Origin: Udeniomyces pyricola
Taxonomy: Eukaryota > Basidiomycota > Tremellomycetes > Cystofilobasidiales > Mrakiaceae
Assembly (NCBI GenBank): GCA_039545295.1
Contig: BCIK01000009.1
Coordinates: 248,001 to 312,000 of the forward strand
Length of the DNA stretch: 64,000 nt
Direction of reading: 5' to 3'
The notes beneath the pieces were generated by a model. It saw nothing but the letters and a program-made list of their open reading frames with translations, did not search any database and was not told the origin of the DNA. Shown in pieces: positions 47,050-60,375 of this stretch. The translations under genes were made by a program, and so were the position numbers. How positions within the stretch are numbered: position 1 is the stretch's first letter; each line of letters opens with the position of its first letter.

Positions 47050-50000
47050 ATGGAGGCCGAGTCCAAACTCAAGGCAAACCCACACTATCCCTATCCATTT
47101 CCCCTGCTCGCCTATCGTCTGTAGTTGATCTGACCATTTGCTGGCTCGTTTGTCCATCTTCGTCCGCAGGTCCATACCTCCTCCAACGCGCCAAGCGTCT
47201 CATCCCGCCGTCCTTCTGCCAACGCTGGAGCTACTGCTACTTCTAGCCTTTCACGCTCACTCTCCTCGTCATCGACTTCGACGAGCTCCCCTTATACACG
47301 TACTACCAACACTGGGTCTCGTCCATCTCCTACAACCACGGCCGGGCCATCCAAGGCGCGAGCGATCAATGCCTCGGCCGCTAGCACCGAGAAGAAGCGT
47401 GTCAAAGTCAGCGCAAGCAACATGATCTCTGTGACTTCCACACCGCCTGCGTCTGCCTCGAGAGCAGGAGATAGTGGGGTAGCCTCTGGTCAGCTGAGAG
47501 GGACAGGTTACAGGCGAGCTTTCGGAGGGAGCGACGTTGGGACATCGGCACATACCCCTCGCCAACACCAGCAACCCCTTAGCCCCTCCATGGGCGGAGC
47601 GTCTCCCTTTGCTGCGGCCTCACCCTCCTCAGAACTCGGTAGATTCTCCCCAAGAGTCGCTGCATACTCCTCAGTCACATCTTCTCCACCAAAACCGTCG
47701 ACGCCCACCTCGGTCGCTTCGTCCTCCCGACCAGCGCCCAACTCTGCAACCTCGTTCGTCTCGAGCCAAACGGTCCGACCTTCCCCTTTTACCGCCACAT
47801 CACCTTACCCCTCTTTGTCTTCTGCCGAGTCATCAAACCTGGCTCACTCTGCGCCTGTCTCAAGAAACCACTCTTACCATGGCTCGACCCCTCCTGTCGC
47901 GAGCAAGCCTCGGGTTCGCGTCAACGCCTACTCCATCACGGAGAGCTCGCCTTCGAGCCATCGCACGCCTCCTAGCATCGGCAACACTCACTTGGAAGGG
48001 GTCCTCATCGAGAGCAGTGGCAGTAGTAGTAATAACGTGGGACAGACCTCATTCTTTCCTCCAATATCGGACATCTCTTCTGGAGGCGCTGCTCGTCCGA
48101 GAGCCAGGGGGGACCTTGGCTCGCTCAGCGAGATTGGAGTTTCCTCCTCACGAGCTTCTAGTCCGACTGGAAGTGCTGTCTCGTCTTCGACGTCCAACGT
48201 TCAACGATCCTCGTCATCCGCTGTCGGAATTTCTTCAGCTACTTCTTCTAAACGGCCGGGTTCAGCCACCACTGCGAGGGTCACGCCGTCCTTTGGGACG
48301 CCCCTTTCCCCAACAACACCGACGACGACGACGACGATGAAGAATCCTCGCGTCCGAGGACACGCCAGGTCGAATTCTGCTCATACCATTGCCCCTTCGT
48401 CTTTGAGCCTTTCCAACACATCCCAGTCTTCCCAAGGCGGAACTCACTCTCAGCAGAAACGTCCGCTCATGGCGAACATAAAGACATCACCCGTGCTCTC
48501 GACGGTTCCGGCTCGGTCGACGACGACGACCTTACCGCGATCTCCATCAGGCTCGTCTCTCTCACCCCGTCGTGCGGTTTCGTATGTCGCCGCGACTTCA
48601 TCCTCAGCATCTGTATCGACTAGTGTACCATCCTATCCTTCTGCGGATGAGTATTCGCCCTCGTCATCGCCCCCACCTCTGTTACCGCCCTTACCGATCT
48701 CACCACCCTCAGCACTAGCAGCAGCATCAGCATCAGCAACATCAACCCAACCTTTCGATAACTCAGACCGATCTCCCATCTCAACCTCGTCGCATTCTTG
48801 GACGCATGACGCGACGATGACGACGACCCGGAGGACATCGACGGGTTCGACCGCTTCGTCTCGTCATTCATCCACGTTGAGTCGTCCGTCTCGACCCCTC
48901 GAACCACCCCCTCCATCGCCTCCACCCACCCCACCCATCTACGCTGCTTCCACCACCACCATCTCCTCTTCTTCTTCTTCTGTTGTCTCTCCCGCTACTG
49001 CTTCCTCCCTGCTACCGCTGGAACCATCGACCTCACGATCGACGACGAAAACGACGTCATCATCGGGTCCGTCTCCCTCGGAGAAGGAGAATCTCGTCAT
49101 ACCCACTCACCCTCTGAGCCGAAAGCGATCGAACCCGAACTTGTTGAGCGTACCGGAGTCTCCAGCGGTCCATCGGGACGGCAGTGGTGGTGGTGGTGGT
49201 GGGGAGGAAGATGGGAGTGGGAATGGGAGGGAGGAGGATAGGTCGTTTGGGGAAGATGAGACTCCGTTGGAGTTTTTGGGCAAGTTGCCATCACCGTTGC
49301 CATCGCCGGGGATCGAAGGACGGGAAGGAGAAGGAGAAGGTGGTGGTAGTGGAAGCGAAAGTGAGAGGAAAAGGGAAAGAGGGGGCGAGAGGGAGGGAGG
49401 AGGTGAGGTAGGTAGGAACAGTGAGGGTTTGTGGAGGGGGATTGGGGATGTGTTTGGATCGCTGTCGTCGCATGAGGTTGAGATGGATGGAGAAAGAGGA
49501 GGGTTGGAACGAGGTCGAGTGAGTGAAGGAGGGATAGGAGATCAGTGGGGATTTGATAGGGGTGAAGGACAAGGGTCAGACAGGGGAGAACAAAGAGGTA
49601 GGGACGAGGAAGGAGAGGAAGATGTGGATGAAGAGGAAAGAGCGTTGGATGAAGGTAAGACTATGGAGAAGGAAGAGGCTAAAGTCAATCGAAAGGTGAG
49701 TTTTTTTATAGTTTTTTTTTCTGTCTCTAGATATGGTATGGTTCTCGGTCTGCTATGTTCCTTCTCGATTTGGTAATCTCGGAAGAAGGAAAAGGAGGAT
49801 GGACGGATATAGGAGGGGGAGGGGGTTTACAAGGTTCTTTTATGGATAGATACGTGATAGTGATCAGGCGAGGGTCGATTGGTCTGTGTTGTCTGATCTG
49901 ATCTGGTTTACCAATTTTTCTTCAACCCCTTTGACTCTTCCCCCCCCCCCTCTCCCTACTAAAAAACGAAACGGTCCCTCTCGCACTGCTCGCGGAAACC

Positions 50001-51081
50001 ACGACAATCACACCACCCATTGCGTTTTTTTTTTCCTTTGCTTTGTTGATGTCTCACTCCATCAGATTGCTGATCTAGAAATCTCTAACGCTTCGTTGCT
50101 CGCGATCAACCATATTCTCGAAGCGACGAAAGCTCGGCAAGGTCAGTTGATGTCGCTTCTCTTTGCTTTTGTCTGGATTGGATTGAGTTAGGGGTTGAAA
50201 TGGTTGACCAGAAGGGGCAGGGGGTGGGGGGGGGGGGGGGAGGATAGGATCTGACTTTTCGTGAGCGTATGCCCATGTGGAGAAGGATGTGTGTTTCCTT
50301 TGCCTAGACAGAGGTTTCGATCTCTGACATGACTTGTTCATCCATCATCGATTATCATCTCTCACCTTCCCCCCACCCCCCCTTCCTTCCTCCCTTCTTC
50401 CCTTCTCCCGCCTTTTCTCTTTCTCTTTTACCATCCTGCGATTCTTTTTTAGCCAAGGAAATTCGGGACCTTCGCCGTCGACTCCGCACGGGTTCCGTCA
50501 CGCATCTTACGCCGACATCCTCTGGGTTCCTCCCCCACCCTCCTTCGGGTTCAGCCTTTCATCCCTCCGACGACGACGATGATGATGACGAAGAGGGGGG
50601 AAAAGAGCAAGATGAGGTGTCCGAGGAAGAGAACGAAGAGGATGATCCGCAATTTGTGAGGTTGAAAGCGACGATGGCGGGGTTATTGACGAGGGCTCAG
50701 AAAGCAATCGAGTTTGTAGCGAAGAAACCACCGCCGCCACCGCCGCCGCCACCTGTCAGGCCGATATCGATGGTGACGACGTCGATGAGAGAGGAGGAGA
50801 CGAGTGGGAGGTATGGGGAGAGAGAGGGGGAGGTTGGAAGAGAACGAGTGGGAGGAGGAGGAAAAGGAGGGAGGGTGTTGGGAATTTTAGAGATGGAAGA
50901 GTGGAGGGGTGGGAAGGAACGAGAGATGATGGAGGAGGAAGGAGCAGATGAAGAGGCTTCGAGTAGGAGAAGGATTGAAGCAGGGAGAGAAAGGACCGTT
51001 GATCCGGAGGAGGAAGAGGAGGACGAAGGAGATACGAGTCGGGATTTGAGTCTGGTCGTCGAGGAAGACGAAGCGGGTTAA
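47050..51081 (+). CDS. Large Ser/Thr-rich, partly coiled-coil protein of unknown function
   Basis: I cannot assign a function. Exons: 47050-47073 (tentative), 47170-49695, 50066-50141, 50453-51081; about 1085 aa. Most of the protein is disordered Ser/Thr/Pro sequence with several S-P sites (for example SPSMGG, SPPKPST), suggesting proline-directed phosphorylation. The only conserved-looking part is a short coiled coil assembled over three exons: KVNRK|IADLEISNASLLAINH, then ILEATKARQ|AKEIRDLRRRLR. Similar LEISNxSLLAIN helices occur in uncharacterised fungal proteins. The C-terminus has acidic, poly-Pro and Glu/Arg runs. The first intron would need a GC donor (AAG|GCAAAC), so the start is uncertain; exon 2 onward is solid. 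Confidence 0.65.
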
Positions 51082-51791
51082 CATGACGATTTCAATTGGC
51101 ACAGCTCATTGCCGTGTATCATCAGCTGGGATCAGGAGAACAGAAAAGAAAAGAAAAGTTTCAAGAGGTGAGGCTTTTTTTTTTTTTATGAGCTGTTCTT
51201 CATCGTTCCACCCTTAACTTGTGATCACTAGCTTTTCAGATCAATCAAGGCCGGAGGGTCGATGTTGTTTTTTTTTCGTCCTTGTTTTTTTTTCTCTCGT
51301 CAGGTGATACTCCTTGAGATTCTTTCTTAACAGCACATCTCGCTTTCTTCTCCTCGACTCCCCTCTTCCCATCCGACATCCATTGCAATCGTTACACACG
51401 CTATCGCATCGACATCGCATACCATACCGTATCATATCATATCATATGTAGTACTCTAGAGTCTTGCTTGAGTCTATCTGTTATGATCATTCTCCCTCGT
51501 CTCTCCCACCCTCCCCTTTTCCCTTCCTATTCCTTTCTACGCATGTATACTACCTCCAAATCTGACCCATCCAAATGATCAAACCACAACGGACAAACGA
51601 CGATTGGAAGAAGAAAAGGGATGAAGAGAAGGAAAAAAAAGCAAGTTCGATGGATTCAAGAGCCACCGACTTTGAGCCAACGTCATCCGCTACTGTCCCA
51701 TGGAGTCTTGCTTGTCGAACCGTCGTCATCATCGTTTGGGCTCGTCGTATTTTATTTTTTTTTGGGGGGGGGGGGNGGGGGCAGGATTGGA
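51082..51791. other. Convergent intergenic, coiled-coil gene / hydrolase
   Basis: This 710 bp gap lies between two 3' ends. It contains T runs near 51180 and 51270, a CATATCATATCATATG micro-repeat near 51431, and a G run with one N at 51776. No gene is seen. Confidence 0.55.
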
Positions 51792-54714
51792 TTAGGCCGC
51801 GGACGCGTCGATCTTGCCTGTCACATCCGGATGAATCAAGATTGGAACCGAACCGAGGGAGGGAAAATAATATCGGGGTTAGATCCAGGGGAAAGCCGGG
51901 GAAGGGAGGGTTCCAAGAAGTAAAGGAAAAAGACAACACCAGTCACTCGCGCATCTGATGTATGCGTACCTCGGGCTTCTTTCCAGACCCGAGCGAGGAG
52001 ATCGTTGAAGCGTTTGGGATGTTGTGAATGGACTTGAGTCGAATGCGGAAGATCGAGTTTAAATTCGGCATAGAGTGATATCACCGAGAGAGAGAGAGAG
52101 CGGGGAGGTTATCAGGAGAGATTGAGAAGATAAGATTGTGTATGGGTGATTGGGGGTGAAGATGTGTGTCAGTTGATGAGAAACGCGGGATGATGTCCAA
52201 CATATCAAGAAGATGGTCGTGGTCTCAAGAACGAACTGGCATGACCAGTCTGAGCCCATTGGACAAATTCGGCAGAAGGCATTTTTTCCTACATGACCTC
52301 GACATGATTACATGCACATGATCAGAGGCAAAGAAGGGGCGAAGAAGAATGGTGAGTCGATTGTTGCAGTTCAGCGGGTTGAGTGAATCAAAACATGGAC
52401 TATGGAAGGGACGATGAAGATGATGATGGGTGTACCTTGAGGAAGAAACTGTTTTGGACAGACACAAGATGATCCTCATCCCCTACCAGCACAACAATCT
52501 AGGCCATACAAGGAAGATAGCACGAGGCCAGTTGACACGTGAGTATGAAATTGAGTGGACGCACAGGGAAAACTGAGACATGGTCTGTATGATCTTATCA
52601 CAGGTCGATGCTCGTGAAAGAAATGAAGAGGGAGACGGGTCCACCTTTGGAACAACCGCATCGATCGCGGCGAGTCGAGCAGGAGAGACATGATGGGTGA
52701 GCGCCGCCGCAGATTGACCGAGATTTCCAGATATATGTTGTTTACGACTAGAGGAAATGTCAAGCATCAGGAGTTCCAGGCAAGTATGTTAGTGCCAGGG
52801 CCAGATGAAGAGCATAACCCTTCCGAGGTGATGCAAAGCCCTGAGAAGATTCAGTCACGAGGACAGAACATACGTTAAGTTGAACCGCCTCGAGTATTCT
52901 TCGACCCTAGTTTCCCGTCCCGTTCGACCTTGAGGATCCTCTGGATCGACAGCATCGAGGAAAGATTGAGGAAAGAGCATCTCGATGGCCATATCGATTC
53001 GATCTTTTGGGGAAGTCACGTTGAGAAGCCGAGCGAGGGTGGTAAGGCCTTTCATCTGGTGATGCCAATCCCACACCAAAAGAAGAAAGAATGAAAAAAA
53101 AAAAAAAAAAAAAAACATGGAAGAGACGATACAAAAGAAAGGAAGCCAACGTCAGAGAGAGGCCCTCGGCTTGGTGCGATAGGTTCGAGCTTTTGTTGAA
53201 TTTCTTCCGAACCGAGAAGCGAGATAGTCGGGCATTGAGCGAGGAAGAGTTAGAATAAAGCATTTACGGGAGGAAGATTTCGAAGGATCCCATGGCCAGA
53301 GGACGTCACGGCGAGCGTCAACGACGCAAGCCTCTGAGGCGCATGCGAGGCAAGTTCAAGGGCAATCATTCCGCCTGATTGTGAGCAAGATAGTTGAGGG
53401 ACAGGTCAGACATAAAAGAAGAAGAGGAGATCAGACTCAAGCCAAAAGGATTACGCCTCATTCATCAAGGTAACGTGTGCCTCCATGTACCGAGGCCGAT
53501 CCTTTCCATGAGACTGACGTGAAAGGAAGATGAAAGAGGATATGTACCCATGGAGATGCCGACCTTGAGCCCAGGAAAGTCATGCGAAATTGAGCGTTGA
53601 GAAATAAGCCCTCCATCTTCTGGTTTAAGCTTCTTGTTCATTCCTTTGGCGAACCCGCACTCAACATTGCCGCGAGAAACTCAAACAAATAGAACAGAAA
53701 AAAAAAACCCAAGACGTACGACGTGAACTTGTTTCTCTCCCACCCACCCGACGTGGTCTAACAGACTGAGAGCATCCTGAGCCATCTCAGAGGTCTTGTA
53801 CGGAACGGACGCCCCCGTGGACGACCAGCCAGCTCCTCGGTTGTCGAAGACAAGGACTGAGTGATCTGAGTGCAGAACGAGAAACAGGGACAAGAAGGGA
53901 TTTCCAGTGAGCAAGAGTCAACCTGTGAGGTTTCGGTAAAGATGTACACACTCTCATCGGCTCCGAAAAGATCCACCTGTAAGTATGTATTGATCGACGG
54001 AGAAAAAAGATGCAGATGAATACCAATCCATTAAGTCGGAAGAGGGGACGATGCCTTCAGGACATGGACCGCAAAAGGGTTTACAAACCTGCTTGTTCCA
54101 GGAGAAACTGGAGTTGTTGAGTCCCATGATAAATAGAACCTATCAGGTTGAGAAGTGTGAGGGTAGATGATGGGTAGGATAGTCATTTATGGGTGAGCAC
54201 GCAGAAACGTGGGTGGATAGATTCGCCAGGCGGGAAGGCGTGAGGTAATGGGTTAGCGTCCGATATGCTGCCTGGCCCACAAGGATATACACGTGAAGAG
54301 AAAAGTTGGCGAGATGGTCAAGAGCGATGGATAGACCTTTTCTTTGCCTGTTCCGTGTCTTGTGAAGAGGGAAATTCCCATCCATGCCGTAAGCGATATC
54401 AGTGGTCAGTCACTCCACTTTGGCTGCGCTTAGTCGTGTTTGCCCCCCTTTTTCTTTGGTGTCACTTTATTCCGGAACAGGATGATGTCAAGAAAGAGCG
54501 CATACAGCTCATAGTAAAGTGAGTGCCCTTGGATACCGCCCTCTGGGTCGTGTGGACCGATGGGATGGAGGCCCTTGTGGGAGAGCGTGTTGGGCGAGAA
54601 GATGGTGGTAAAGCTGGCGACGTCGGTTGGATCGATCCCTTCGGCGGCTGAAGTCGGAGTAGGGGCGGGAGCGTCAGCGGGGGCAGATTGGAAGTAAGAG
54701 AGAATGGAGGACAT
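51792..54714 (-). CDS. Alpha/beta-hydrolase fold protein, 13 small exons
   Basis: Probable serine esterase or lipase-like hydrolase of 354 aa; substrate unknown. Exons: 54714-54506, 54358-54337, 54139-54089, 53976-53952, 53865-53720, 53563-53548, 53374-53268, 53055-52874, 52747-52645, 52498-52436, 52288-52237, 52032-51970, 51817-51792; every junction keeps phase. Fold landmarks: YYELHGTGKEKVLFIMGLNN (oxyanion-side loop), HSVLVFDNRGAGWSS, nucleophile elbow V|GISMG|GMIALELA (Ser about 155), acid in VVLVGDEDHLVS (Asp about 293), histidine in QTGHAIHSQHPKRF (about 323). The last residues KIDASAA are on a 26-nt exon. IWS1 lies divergently 220 bp away. The N-terminal 60 residues look disordered. 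Confidence 0.85.
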
Positions 54715-54934
54715 GGTTGAGTGGGAGATGGGATGGGGCCAAGGTGATGAGACCAAGGGATGATGCTGATAGGGGTGACTGGGAGTGCTGATGATGTCAA
54801 GTTGCTTAGGGGAATTACCAGCTACTAGAGCAAGCGGAGGGGAGGCCGAACGCATACACGCCCTAGCTTCAACCATCAGCTTGTCCCAGGTCTTCGACCC
54901 CCACCACCCCCATCACCTCAATCGTCTAACCACC
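54715..54934. promoter_or_regulatory. Divergent promoter, hydrolase / IWS1
   Basis: Only 220 bp separate the two ATGs, the tightest divergent pair in the window. No specific element was recognised. Confidence 0.5.
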
Positions 54935-57384
54935 ATGTCTGACAACGAAGAACACTACGACCAAGACCAACCTCAACACGAACCTCAGTCGAACAACGTT
55001 CGTTCAATCCCAAACCATCCACTTTCACCACTACTACCACCTTGCCAATCAAACGCCATCACTCACCCGCCTTGTTGCCCTCTCTGAACCTCTTCATCCC
55101 TATCAGGTTACCGACAACCCTCGATACAAAGAGATCTTCGGTACTGGGGACTCGGACTCGGACTTGTCTGATGCCGAAGAAGATCGTCAGCCCCCAGGTT
55201 AGCTTGCCCTTGCACTCCCCTCGATTCTGCCCGTCTCCAATTCTCGTCGCGTCAATCCGCATGTTCAATCTTCTTGTTAATGCTCTACCCGATCGAACAC
55301 TGCGTCAGCCGCTCGCTCTCCTCAGTCGCCTCGAGGAGTGACGCGTTCGCCTTCTGCTCCAGCTTCACCTGGTAGTGCCAGTGGCCAACAGCGTCGTTCG
55401 GTTTCGCGCTCGCGTTCCCGTTCGCGTTCTCGCTCGCGCTCGGCTTCCCGTTCGCGCTCGCCCAGTGCAGCTCGAGGTGACGACGACGAGGAGGATGGTG
55501 CCGCAGAAGCCGCAGAGAGAGAAGCCGGCTCTGATGACGACAATCGGGACCTCAGCTTCAAGAAGAAGAGGAGTAGCGGCGGCGGCAGCCGTAACGAAGG
55601 CGAGGAGGGTTCAGGCGAGAAGAGGTACGCCTTTCACTTCGCTTCTGCCCCGTGTGGCCGAGTGTTCTTTTTTTTTTTTTTTCAGCAAGAAAGGATCAGA
55701 TATGTAAACACTGACGTTCATCTTGACTGCCTATGTGCGCTCAATTAGGAAGAAGAAGCGTAAACAGGCCCCTGCTGCCGAGGAAGAAGAGGAAGAGGAA
55801 GAGGGTCTGCCCGAAATCACTCCGGAACAAGGTTAGTCGGGTCGTACATTCCTGCTTGCCTAGATCTCTACAGACAGACATGAAAAGTCCATCTGTTCTA
55901 TGTGTACATGTATACTGATACGCGACAGGTCAATGTGATTGATTTCTCAGAGCTGCGCCGCAAAGTTAACGCTCAAATCGATGCCATCGTCAAGGCGCCC
56001 CGATCCAACAAACGCAAAAAGGCTAAGAAGGGTGAAGAGGACGACCTTGATCTGATGGCAGACGACCTCATCCAAAACCTCAAGGAAAAAATGATGGCGG
56101 CTGCCCAGAGGGATGAGGAAGCCGTGCTGGAGAAGCGACCGGCGACGGCTAAGCTGATGATGCTCCGGGAGGTTATGAGCGTGCTGCAGCAGTGGGTTCA
56201 ATGCTCGTCGTTTGGTTTCGTGCAAATCGGTCTCACGATGCTCTGAGCTGACGCCTCTTGTGGTGGCTCCTCCTCTGCTTTTACATAGATCGACAATGAG
56301 CCAGTCGATCGTCGACAACGACCTCTTGAGCGCCGTCAAGCGATGGCTCGACCCGCTGCCGGACAAGTCGTTGCCGGCGCTCGATATTCAAAACTCGTTC
56401 TTTGACATCCTCGTCAAGGTAAGTGACCCGATTGTTCTTAGATGCGAAGGATCACCTTCTCGGGTAGGGGGTTTTTAGGGGAAAGGTGATCTACAGGAAG
56501 GTATCTTCTACTGACGCGTCTCGACGCGCATATCACGCCCAATCATCTCATCACTTCGCCTGGTATTTGCTTCTCTTTTGTAGATGGACATCGAAACTCA
56601 CGCCCTCAAGTCTTCCCAACTTGGAAAAGTCATTCTCTTCTACACCAAATCCAAGCGATCGACGACCCATGTCAAGCGTCAGGCCGACCGACTCCTGGCG
56701 GCGTGGTCCCGACCGATCATCAAGCGATCTTCGTCGTTCCGAACGAAGCTCGTTCCAACCGTCGATTTCAGCACGATCGAACGTCAACCCGTCAGGGATT
56801 TCAAGGAGATTCAGGAGGATGCCATGAACGGAGGCGAGGGTGGGAGGAGGAATAAGGGGCATGGTGGAGTCGGGGGTGGGAATGTCGAGGGTGGTAGAGG
56901 TGATGGAGATGGAAACCGTGGGATCGGAGGCATGGATCGTAAGGATCAGAAAGATAAGAAGAGGAGGAATGTCAGAATTCCCGCACCCGATGTGAGTTCA
57001 CATTCGTGACATTTGATGATTCTGTTTCGCTTGCGTTTATGTTGTTGTTACGTTCACTAAACCGCTTACGCCCTTACCTTTCCCTCCTTCTCTGCTTCTT
57101 TTTTCGCTTATCCTTGTTCTGCATTACTTCGCGTCCAGAACCTCACCTTCACTGTCGCGCCTTCCTTTGCGTTCGGGTCCCAATCCCAATCCGGTACCCA
57201 ACAATCCAACGACAACAACGGCAACAACGCCAGTGGGTCTCAATCGCAATCCCAATCGCAATCCCAAGGGGGTAGTGGTAACAAGGAGAGCAGTCAGGAT
57301 CAGGCGAGGAGACAGAGGGAAGCGGAGAGGTTGAGGAAGGTCAAGAAGCAGTTGAACGAGTCGAGAGCTAAGGAAAGGCTCTAA
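54935..57384 (+). CDS. SPN1: IWS1/SPN1, transcription elongation factor
   Basis: Nuclear partner of Spt6 and RNA polymerase II in elongation and mRNA export. Eight exons: 54935-54997, 55107-55197, 55309-55624, 55749-55831, 55951-56191, 56289-56418, 56584-56991, 57139-57384; 525 aa. An acidic N-terminus (PRYKEIFGTGDSDSDLSDAE) is followed by an Arg-Ser repeat stretch (RRSVSRSRSRSR and on) and basic KKKRKQ. The conserved TFIIS-N (LW) core then spans about residues 190-370: ELRRKVNAQIDAIVKA, SIVDNDLLSAVKRWLDPLPD, SLPALDIQNSFFDILVK, LKSSQLGKVILFYTKSK, ADRLLAAWSRPI. The C-terminus is Gly-rich then SQSQSQ and a basic end. RS dipeptides make it look SR-like, but there is no RRM. Confidence 0.95.
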
Positions 57385-58050
57385 GAAGTCACGAACAGGA
57401 GAGGAGTGCGAAGGTGGAAGGAAGCTTCTATTTCGGCGACCCCTGCATGTAGAGCTGCCAGGGGATTTCTCCGTCTCATTCTTGGCCTCCCAACTGGGTG
57501 GCTTTCACTTCTATCGACCACGCCATCGCACGTCTCGACCCTCTCTCTAATTCTCTTTACGTTGACAACCTCTCGTGTAATTGATGGAGCTATCGATGAA
57601 GATGATCATTCGTTCACATGGTACGATCGGAGAATGCTTGTTATGATATCAGGCGAATCGGGGTTGAAGATCATGACCCAATTATTGCATACATAACATC
57701 GAGGTGGTGGGAGAAACGAGAGTGTGGGACCAGGAACATAATGCGATGGATAAGACACTCAACAAGGGATGATATTGAAGGATATCGATGGAACACTGTG
57801 CATGAAGGGAAAGAAGATCGAAGCAAGCGCAAACAGAAAGACATATCCGAGAGAGGTGAAAACAGAAAATATTCGAGGAGACGTGTATATATAAATATAT
57901 AGGTATGAGCGTGCAAAACAAGAAAGCCTACTTGGGTTGTCCTCTCTGAGATGCTCAGGTGTACCGGGGGATCAATAGGGTGAGAAAGAGGCAAGGTATA
58001 CCAACAGTGATGCCGATAAGAAGCGTACGTGAAACCGTGCCTCCTAGTGT
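57385..58050. other. Convergent intergenic, IWS1 / ECO1
   Basis: This 666 bp gap lies between two 3' ends, with ATATAAATATATAG near 57890. No gene is assigned. Confidence 0.55.
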
Positions 58051-60375
58051 TCATTCATCCTCCATAAAAACCCTGACGTTACCCACTCCTCCCCATCCCT
58101 CCATCAATGCCCTCCCACTCTCCGTCGGCTGACTAAACGCGATATGACCCACACCCGGAGACGCCGAGAGGTCGAGACCGTAGATGGCATGACGAGCGGC
58201 GGAGGTGAGGAGACGGGACGCGATGCCGAGTCGTTGATGGGATTGAGACGTGTGGATTCGATGGATCCCAAGAGGAGTAGCAAGGGGAGTCGGACTGGGG
58301 GAGAGGAAACAGGGTCAATATGGGATGTAGAGGGAAAGGGTGAAGACGTGCATGGATGAAATAGAGGAGAGAGTGCGTCCAATCAGTCAGTGAGTGATGA
58401 AGTGAATGGGATGTGTCGGAAAAAAAGGAAGTCGACAATAGTGATGGGGTCAATGAAGTTCATGATCGTATCGTTGAATCTACGTGACCATCAAACGTCC
58501 TTTGGGGCGCGCAAGAGAGATAGATAGGGGATCTAGAAACCCAAGGACTCATGACTCACTCGCAAAACACACCTCGTCTTCCCTCCTTTGGCCTGTCTCC
58601 ACCATCTCTTTTTCCCTCCCCTGCTACCTGTCTTTCTTCTGGCTCGACCGTCAAGATCCCTGTCATCTTCCCTTCCGCTGGGTTTTTTAAGGACAATCTT
58701 CGTTGCTCCAACTCGTCATCAGTCAACACCCTCATAGCCGTCTTAATTTGCTGAACGACGCAAGCTCCCACAACTCGTTCCTTTCTCTTCACACCTCCAC
58801 TCCCGCCAGCCCCGGTGGAGGAGGCCGTAGCGGGCGTTGGTAAAGGCGGAAGGAGAAAGAGGAAGGTTTTCGTTTTGCACAGAATGTGCGAGGGGAGACG
58901 TGGAGAGGAGAGTTGGACGTTGATGAGGTCGTGCAGGATGGATAGCTAGGTTAGCCAGCGAAGAAGGAAAGAAAAAAAAGTCAGATTTCAGAGGGTTGGA
59001 CGGAGAAACGAGAGGGGATGAGTTGATTCAAGAGAGGAAAAGAAAAACCAAGTAAAAAAGATGAACGGGGGTATGACGCGTTCCATGGTGTCAGTGACAA
59101 CCCATGTAATCTATCTTTACAACCACAGAACAGCCAGAAAACAAAAGAAACATCAGGCCGTACCTTTTTTCCAACTCTTCCCACGCCCACAATCTCTCCT
59201 TCGACACACACGATCCTTCCCACGCTCTCCCGTTTGATCTGATTTGGCCCTCGGCAGACCATGACTCTTTCTTCGACAACCCTGACGCCTTTCGCACCCG
59301 ACTCAACTTCCTTTCCGACCCATTCGATGCCCTCGACGACACCCTTGTGGTGAAGCCCATGGGCCTTTTCGTCTCCCGGTGAAAAGGGCGAGTAGGTCAT
59401 CTGGCATGTCGAACACGTCAAGATCGTCGGCAGCGGGGTCTGGCCGAGAGATAGTTGGGTCTGGTAGAGGGATGAGGACGTGGAGGATGAGCTTGCAGTG
59501 TTGCTGGGATTCGTGATTGGAGATGAGATGGAAGGCGAGGAAGAAGATGATGATAGAGCGGTCTTGGATTGCAAGGGCTTGGGCCTGGGTCGCTTAGTGG
59601 AAGAGCAAGACGAGGCGGAGGAAGAAGAAGACGGAGGGAGGGGATGGAAAAAGGATTTGAGCGTCTTTTGTACGGGAGGTTTCTTGAGAGTATCGCTCAG
59701 GTTCTTGGCTGGCGGTTTCTTGAGAGAGGGCTTGACGACGGAGGAAGTGCGAGGAAGAGCCGAGATGGGATCATCGCTGGTCTCGTCCCCTTCGAATTCA
59801 TCGAGCGGACGAGGTGAGCCCTTCGTTCCCTTCACAGCACTCTGTCCCTTGTCAGCCGGACGACGCGTGCTCTGGTTCAAACAGCGAGGAGGGCTAGATG
59901 GTGGGAGTTGGAAGCTGTCCATTCGTTCTGCTTCATCGTCCTCATCCTCATCGTCCCGTAAGAAGAGGGGGGGTTCGCATCGACGAGTCTTTCTAGGCGA
60001 GCTGCTACTACTTGTACGGAGGCGCGCTGGACTCGAGCTTGGAGGAGCACTAGAGATGGTTGTTTGGGAGGAAGATGGAAAAGTAAGGGATATTGGAAGC
60101 AGGCGCAGAGGAGATGTGCATCTGCATGTCAAGGGAAAGATCAGAATCAGTCAAGACCGAGCCAAACTGGGGGAGGAAGGATCATCAGGGAACAGGGGGT
60201 TTCGACGGCCTGCTTACGAGTCGCTACTGTTTGGGGAAACAGACCGTCGTCGTGATCGCTTGAGTGGGGAGGACGGCGGCTGAAGTATTGGGGCCGATAG
60301 TTTGGGAGGAAGACGTGAGTAAGTTCGAGCGGGTTTCTTAGCGACAGGGAGGGTAGAGCTAGAGGAGGAGGACAT
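58051..60375 (-). CDS. ECO1: ECO1/CTF7/ESCO, cohesin SMC3 acetyltransferase
   Basis: S-phase acetyltransferase that acetylates Smc3 to lock in sister-chromatid cohesion. Four exons: 60375-60218, 60121-59164, 58945-58560, 58294-58051; 581 aa, longer than yeast Eco1 (281 aa) because of a disordered N-terminus. A PCNA-interacting peptide QKTLKSFF lies near residue 200. The ESCO-type C2H2 zinc finger is TCSTCQMTYSPFSPGDEKAH followed by GLHH (about 287-310). The acetyltransferase core follows: VVGACVVQQIKTA, then HRIHTSQSHQRLGIASRLL (acetyl-CoA loop), HAIYGLDLS, HIAFSQPTESG and C-terminal GNVRVFMEDE. The PIP box, finger and GNAT domain occur in family order. Low-complexity Ser/Glu stretches flank the PIP box. 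CTF4, another cohesion gene, lies 46 kb away. Confidence 0.95.
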
